Assembly: GCA_023091665.1 (NCBI GenBank)
Contig: JALJCQ010000001.1
Span: 1,612,001 to 1,676,000 of the forward strand
Source: Pythium myriotylum
Taxonomy: Eukaryota > Oomycota > Peronosporomycetes > Pythiales > Pythiaceae
Length of the DNA stretch: 64,000 nt
Direction of reading: 5' to 3'
Made by a program: the position numbers and the translations under genes
In this document: positions 61,375 to 64,000 of the stretch, in pieces
Position numbering within the stretch: the first letter of the stretch is position 1
Layout of the letters: each line of letters opens with the position of its first letter
The notes under the pieces: model-generated
What the model saw: only the letters and a program-made list of their open reading frames with translations
Told to the model about the DNA's origin: nothing
The model's database searches: none

Positions 61375-62982
61375 ATGATCCGAAGATCTGTAGTTGAGTT
61401 GGTCAACCTCTGCCAGTATGTCGATGAGAGGGATCGGAAACGTGCAGAACGAAGCGTCGAAGACGCTCGCCCTCTGGATTCGTACCGCAAGGTACGATGG
61501 AAGCTGCAGCGGGAGGCGTCTCGACATCGCAGCACAACAATTGTCGATGAGCCACAAATTCCATCAGAACCTACCACCCCGCTCGATGATGATGTACCGG
61601 CTCAACCCAGCACTAGTATGGATGTGTTCAACGATAGCTCCGAAAAATCTGGTGATCTGGGTTCAAGGCGACTTGATGAGTTTCTGGACGACTTCACTGC
61701 AAGCGACATCGACGTAACAAACATAAGACGCCTACCAGTGCATCCATCTGACTCTCTTGGGGTACCTTCGATTCCAAGTAGGCGCGAAGGCCATTCAGCG
61801 ACGATGTGTGAAATCGAGTCGACTTGTATTCTCGTTGTGTTTGGTGGGAGGCATCTGCGTGATCTCACTGTACTGCTTCCAATCGCTTCTGATATAGAAT
61901 CTCTGAAACTCGAGCGTGTACGCTATTCATTCTCCAACGGCGTTTACTCGTATGATATACGAAACTCTCATTGGACGCTTCACCAGTGCGCTGGTAGGCA
62001 ACCGAAGGAAAGAAGCGATCACAGTGCTGTTTTTGTTGCACCGCATTTCTTGCTTATTGTTGGCGGTCGAGGTCGAAGCGGGATGATTTTTGAAGACATG
62101 TTCGCGCTGTCATTAGTGGATTGGCATTGGATCCAGATTGGCACACGATCCCAACCATCTTCTCGCTACTGGCACGGCTGCTGCACTGTGGAAGAGAGCA
62201 TCTTCGTTTTTGGCGGGAAGTCTGAAGTTCAGGTTTTCGACGATCTCCAACAACTCAACATCTCAACAGTGATCCACAAGTTTCGCCTCAAGATCGAACA
62301 AGCTCGCGAACAGCAAGACACATCGCTCATTCCTGAAAGTGTTCAACTATCCGTTTCGTGGATGAACCCAAACACTGTTGGTAAGCCTCCAGGCGCAAGA
62401 TTCGGATTAAGGATGGTTCGCATCGACCTCGACCGCATCGCATTCGTAGGTGGATGGCGAACAAGCTCAAAAGAGACCGGCTCTCAAACTCGCTGCCTCG
62501 ACGTATTTATACTAGACACGACGATGATGGTGTGGACAAAGCCCCGATATTCTTCCCACATCTGCCGCCTCAGCGCTCCTCGAGAGCGCTTTCTCTTCAA
62601 CTGTTTCTGCACGCACCGCTCGCTTGTGGTATTCGGTGGGTTCACGTACTCTCACGACGGCGAAACTGAAGCCTACTCTGAATTGAAAGAAGACTCACAT
62701 GTCATTTACAAGTTGGACCTTCATCGCATGATTTGGCGGCGCCATGTCGTGTCGGATCCATCGGAGGCAGCACTGCTGAGTTCTGCATATCCTTCCTTCG
62801 GCTCCAACTCGATGGTGCAACATGATGGAGGCTTATGCACAGCATTCAGCTGCACGGCTTCCAGTGGGCAACCCCACGTTGAAGTCACCGCGACGGATTT
62901 TCTTCGTCGACGCAGACCTCTTCGGCGGGACGACATGCATCACCAGAATCAACTCGCGGAAGAGTCTTATGGTGATCAATGA
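61375..62982 (+). CDS. Kelch-repeat beta-propeller protein
   Basis: The 535-residue intronless product begins at ATG 61375. Residues 1-130 are charged, with a possible coiled coil, and not recognised. From about 135 there are Kelch-type repeats, each with a double Gly and a spaced Tyr/Trp: HSATMCEI...VVFGGRHL, NGVYSYDIRNSHWTLH, HSAVFV...LLIVGGRG, YWHGCCTV...IFVFGGKS, IAFVGGWRT...MMVWTKP and LVVFGGFT...LDLHRMIWRR. This gives about five or six blades of a propeller used for protein binding. No BTB, F-box or other effector domain is visible. A 98-bp divergent promoter is shared with the hypothetical gene on the minus strand. Confidence 0.85.
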   Translation: MIRRSVVELVNLCQYVDERDRKRAERSVEDARPLDSYRKVRWKLQREASRHRSTTIVDEPQIPSEPTTPLDDDVPAQPSTSMDVFNDSSEKSGDLGSRRLDEFLDDFTASDIDVTNIRRLPVHPSDSLGVPSIPSRREGHSATMCEIESTCILVVFGGRHLRDLTVLLPIASDIESLKLERVRYSFSNGVYSYDIRNSHWTLHQCAGRQPKERSDHSAVFVAPHFLLIVGGRGRSGMIFEDMFALSLVDWHWIQIGTRSQPSSRYWHGCCTVEESIFVFGGKSEVQVFDDLQQLNISTVIHKFRLKIEQAREQQDTSLIPESVQLSVSWMNPNTVGKPPGARFGLRMVRIDLDRIAFVGGWRTSSKETGSQTRCLDVFILDTTMMVWTKPRYSSHICRLSAPRERFLFNCFCTHRSLVVFGGFTYSHDGETEAYSELKEDSHVIYKLDLHRMIWRRHVVSDPSEAALLSSAYPSFGSNSMVQHDGGLCTAFSCTASSGQPHVEVTATDFLRRRRPLRRDDMHHQNQLAEESYGDQ

Positions 62983-63384
62983 CCGAAGTGATCTGTGACT
63001 GAAATCATTTTCAGCTAATCAGATCAACTAGATTCAGCATTTCAGCCAACCAAAAATGAATGGGACATTGAAGTGGTTAAACCACCCGAACTTTCACATC
63101 ACACTGCCAGTTTGCGCAATGCGCTGGTCGACACGGGTCGAGGATCCCGGAGTGGGTTTAATGGGTCAACCCGTTTCGATTGCGCAAGCAGTTTTGTAGT
63201 CTCACCACTGCTGGACCCACGGACCCGTGTCGAGCTCATCAGGATGACGGCTCTTAAACCCGACCCGTCTGGAGCTTCAGGAGCTGCACAAACCGACACG
63301 ACGGAGGATCGGGTCTGTGCAGGCGTGATAAATGGGGAATCACCTGTGACTTTCCGTGGTCCTCGCAAATCCAGATTTCCCACG
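62983..63384. promoter_or_regulatory. upstream region of acetolactate synthase with GGGTC/GACCC inverted repeats
   Basis: CGACACGGGTC (63129-63139) and GACCCGTGTCG (63222-63232) are exact reverse complements 82 bp apart. A self-complementary GGGTCAACCC lies between them, and further GACCC and GGGTC copies surround the pair. TTGCGCAA-type palindromes occur near 63113 and 63180. These could be regulatory sites of the branched-chain amino acid gene or remains of a small transposon. Confidence 0.4.
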
Positions 63385-64000
63385 ATGCTGCGCGGACGCC
63401 AACTCGCCCAAGCGCTGCGGTCTCGCGCCGCCTCCCGCTCCACCGCGCACGCCGTGCGCGCCCACGCCGTGCGAGCGGTGAGCAACCGCGTCGCCGTCGA
63501 CCTCATGCAGCGGAGAGGCCTCTCGACCGAAGAGGCCCGAGCCCCTACGGGCAAGAAGACCCCCAAGTACACGGACGAATTTATCGGCAAGACCGGCGCG
63601 GAGATCTTCCACGAGACGCTCGCCGAGCTCGGAGTCGACGTTGTCTTCGGATACCCGGGCGGTGCGATCCTGCCGGTCTTCGATGCGATCCATGACAGCG
63701 AGCACTTCCAGTTTGTGCTTACTCGCCACGAACAAGGAGCTGGCCACATGGCGCAGGGATACGCTCGGGCGACGGGAAAGCCTGGTGTCGTGTTAGTCAC
63801 GTCTGGTCCTGGAGCGACCAACACTGTGACCCCGCTGCAAGACGCGCTCATGGATGGTACTCCGATGGTCGTCTTCAGTGGCCAGGTGGCAACGCAGGTT
63901 CTTGGCAGTGATGCTTTCCAGGAAGCCGACATTTTGGGCATCACACGCCCGTGTACCAAGTGGAACGTGCAGGTGCGGAACGTGAAGGATTTGGCGCGGA
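63385..64000 (+). CDS. ILV2: acetolactate synthase catalytic subunit (partial, 3' end outside window)
   Basis: The ATG at 63385 opens a frame that runs off the right edge after 205 codons. The first 45 residues are rich in Arg, Ala and Ser without acids, a mitochondrial (or plastid-type) targeting sequence. The ThDP-enzyme N-terminal domain follows: [33 protein letters not shown]. The catalytic Glu is residue 116 in [46 protein letters not shown] and [10 protein letters not shown] follow. This is the first committed enzyme of valine, leucine and isoleucine synthesis, making acetolactate from pyruvate. The regulatory subunit is not in the window. Confidence 0.93.
   Translation, partial: MLRGRQLAQALRSRAASRSTAHAVRAHAVRAVSNRVAVDLMQRRGLSTEEARAPTGKKTPKYTDEFIGKTGAEIFHETLAELGVDVVFGYPGGAILPVFDAIHDSEHFQFVLTRHEQGAGHMAQGYARATGKPGVVLVTSGPGATNTVTPLQDALMDGTPMVVFSGQVATQVLGSDAFQEADILGITRPCTKWNVQVRNVKDLAR

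Overview
The window reads as a gene-dense nuclear segment of an oomycete (water mould, Stramenopiles). Four things support this. First, a myosin motor is fused to a C-terminal FYVE zinc finger, an architecture known from oomycetes. Second, there is a flagellar WD40/coiled-coil gene (CFAP43 type), so the organism or its lineage makes zoospores. Third, a secreted trypsin-like protease carries a Thr/Ala/Pro mucin-like tail. Fourth, spliceosomal introns are uniformly short (about 53-70 nt), many with GTACGT or GTAAGT donors. I cannot name the genus from the sequence alone.

Layout. Bases 1-5017 are a repeat and transposon zone. It holds the 3' part of a DD39D mariner-like transposon ending at 1072, an AT-rich stretch (about 1075-2680) with three diverged copies of an unnamed repeat and a broken gene with a doubled ExoX-C-like motif, a second broken Lys/Ala-rich gene fragment, and a complete 1404-bp Merlin (IS1016-type) transposon at 3606-5009. 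The Merlin element has terminal inverted repeats, a perfect 8-bp target duplication and a transposase with two 61-nt introns and one frameshift. Bases 5018-10356 hold a secreted serine protease and an unrecognised His-rich protein, separated by long gaps without recognisable genes.

From 10357 onward the window is compact housekeeping DNA. In order: CFAP43-like (-), URB1 (-), PSME3-interacting protein (PIP30/FAM192A, +), a Treslin/Sld3-like candidate (-), MSH2 (+), UTP20 (+), a SAM-domain protein (-), myosin-FYVE (-), stomatin-like protein 2 (+), an Asp/Glu racemase-family protein (+), CCDC174-like (-), a cyclic-nucleotide-gated-type channel (+), PYROXD2 oxidoreductase (-), a PH-domain protein (-), a phosphoglycerate-mutase-family protein (+), U2 snRNP A' with a C-terminal SAP motif (-), a TLC-domain membrane protein (-), a hypothetical protein (-), a Kelch-repeat protein (+), and the 5' part of acetolactate synthase (+), which runs off the right edge. 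Several neighbours are head-to-head with only 98-218 bp between start codons, which implies shared promoters. Others are tail-to-tail with 34-75 bp between stops.

The genes do not form one pathway. Notable adjacencies are two giant ribosome-biogenesis scaffolds (URB1 and UTP20) within 5 kb of each other, and a replication-initiation candidate sharing a promoter with MSH2. The observations most worth a second look are the U2A'-SAP fusion, an MSH2 gene with no room for mismatch-binding domain I, a channel whose pore lacks the GYG/GFG filter, the intron-bearing Merlin element, and the 13-intron PYROXD2 gene among intron-poor neighbours. All exon junctions were inferred by eye from reading-frame continuity, splice sites and family conservation.
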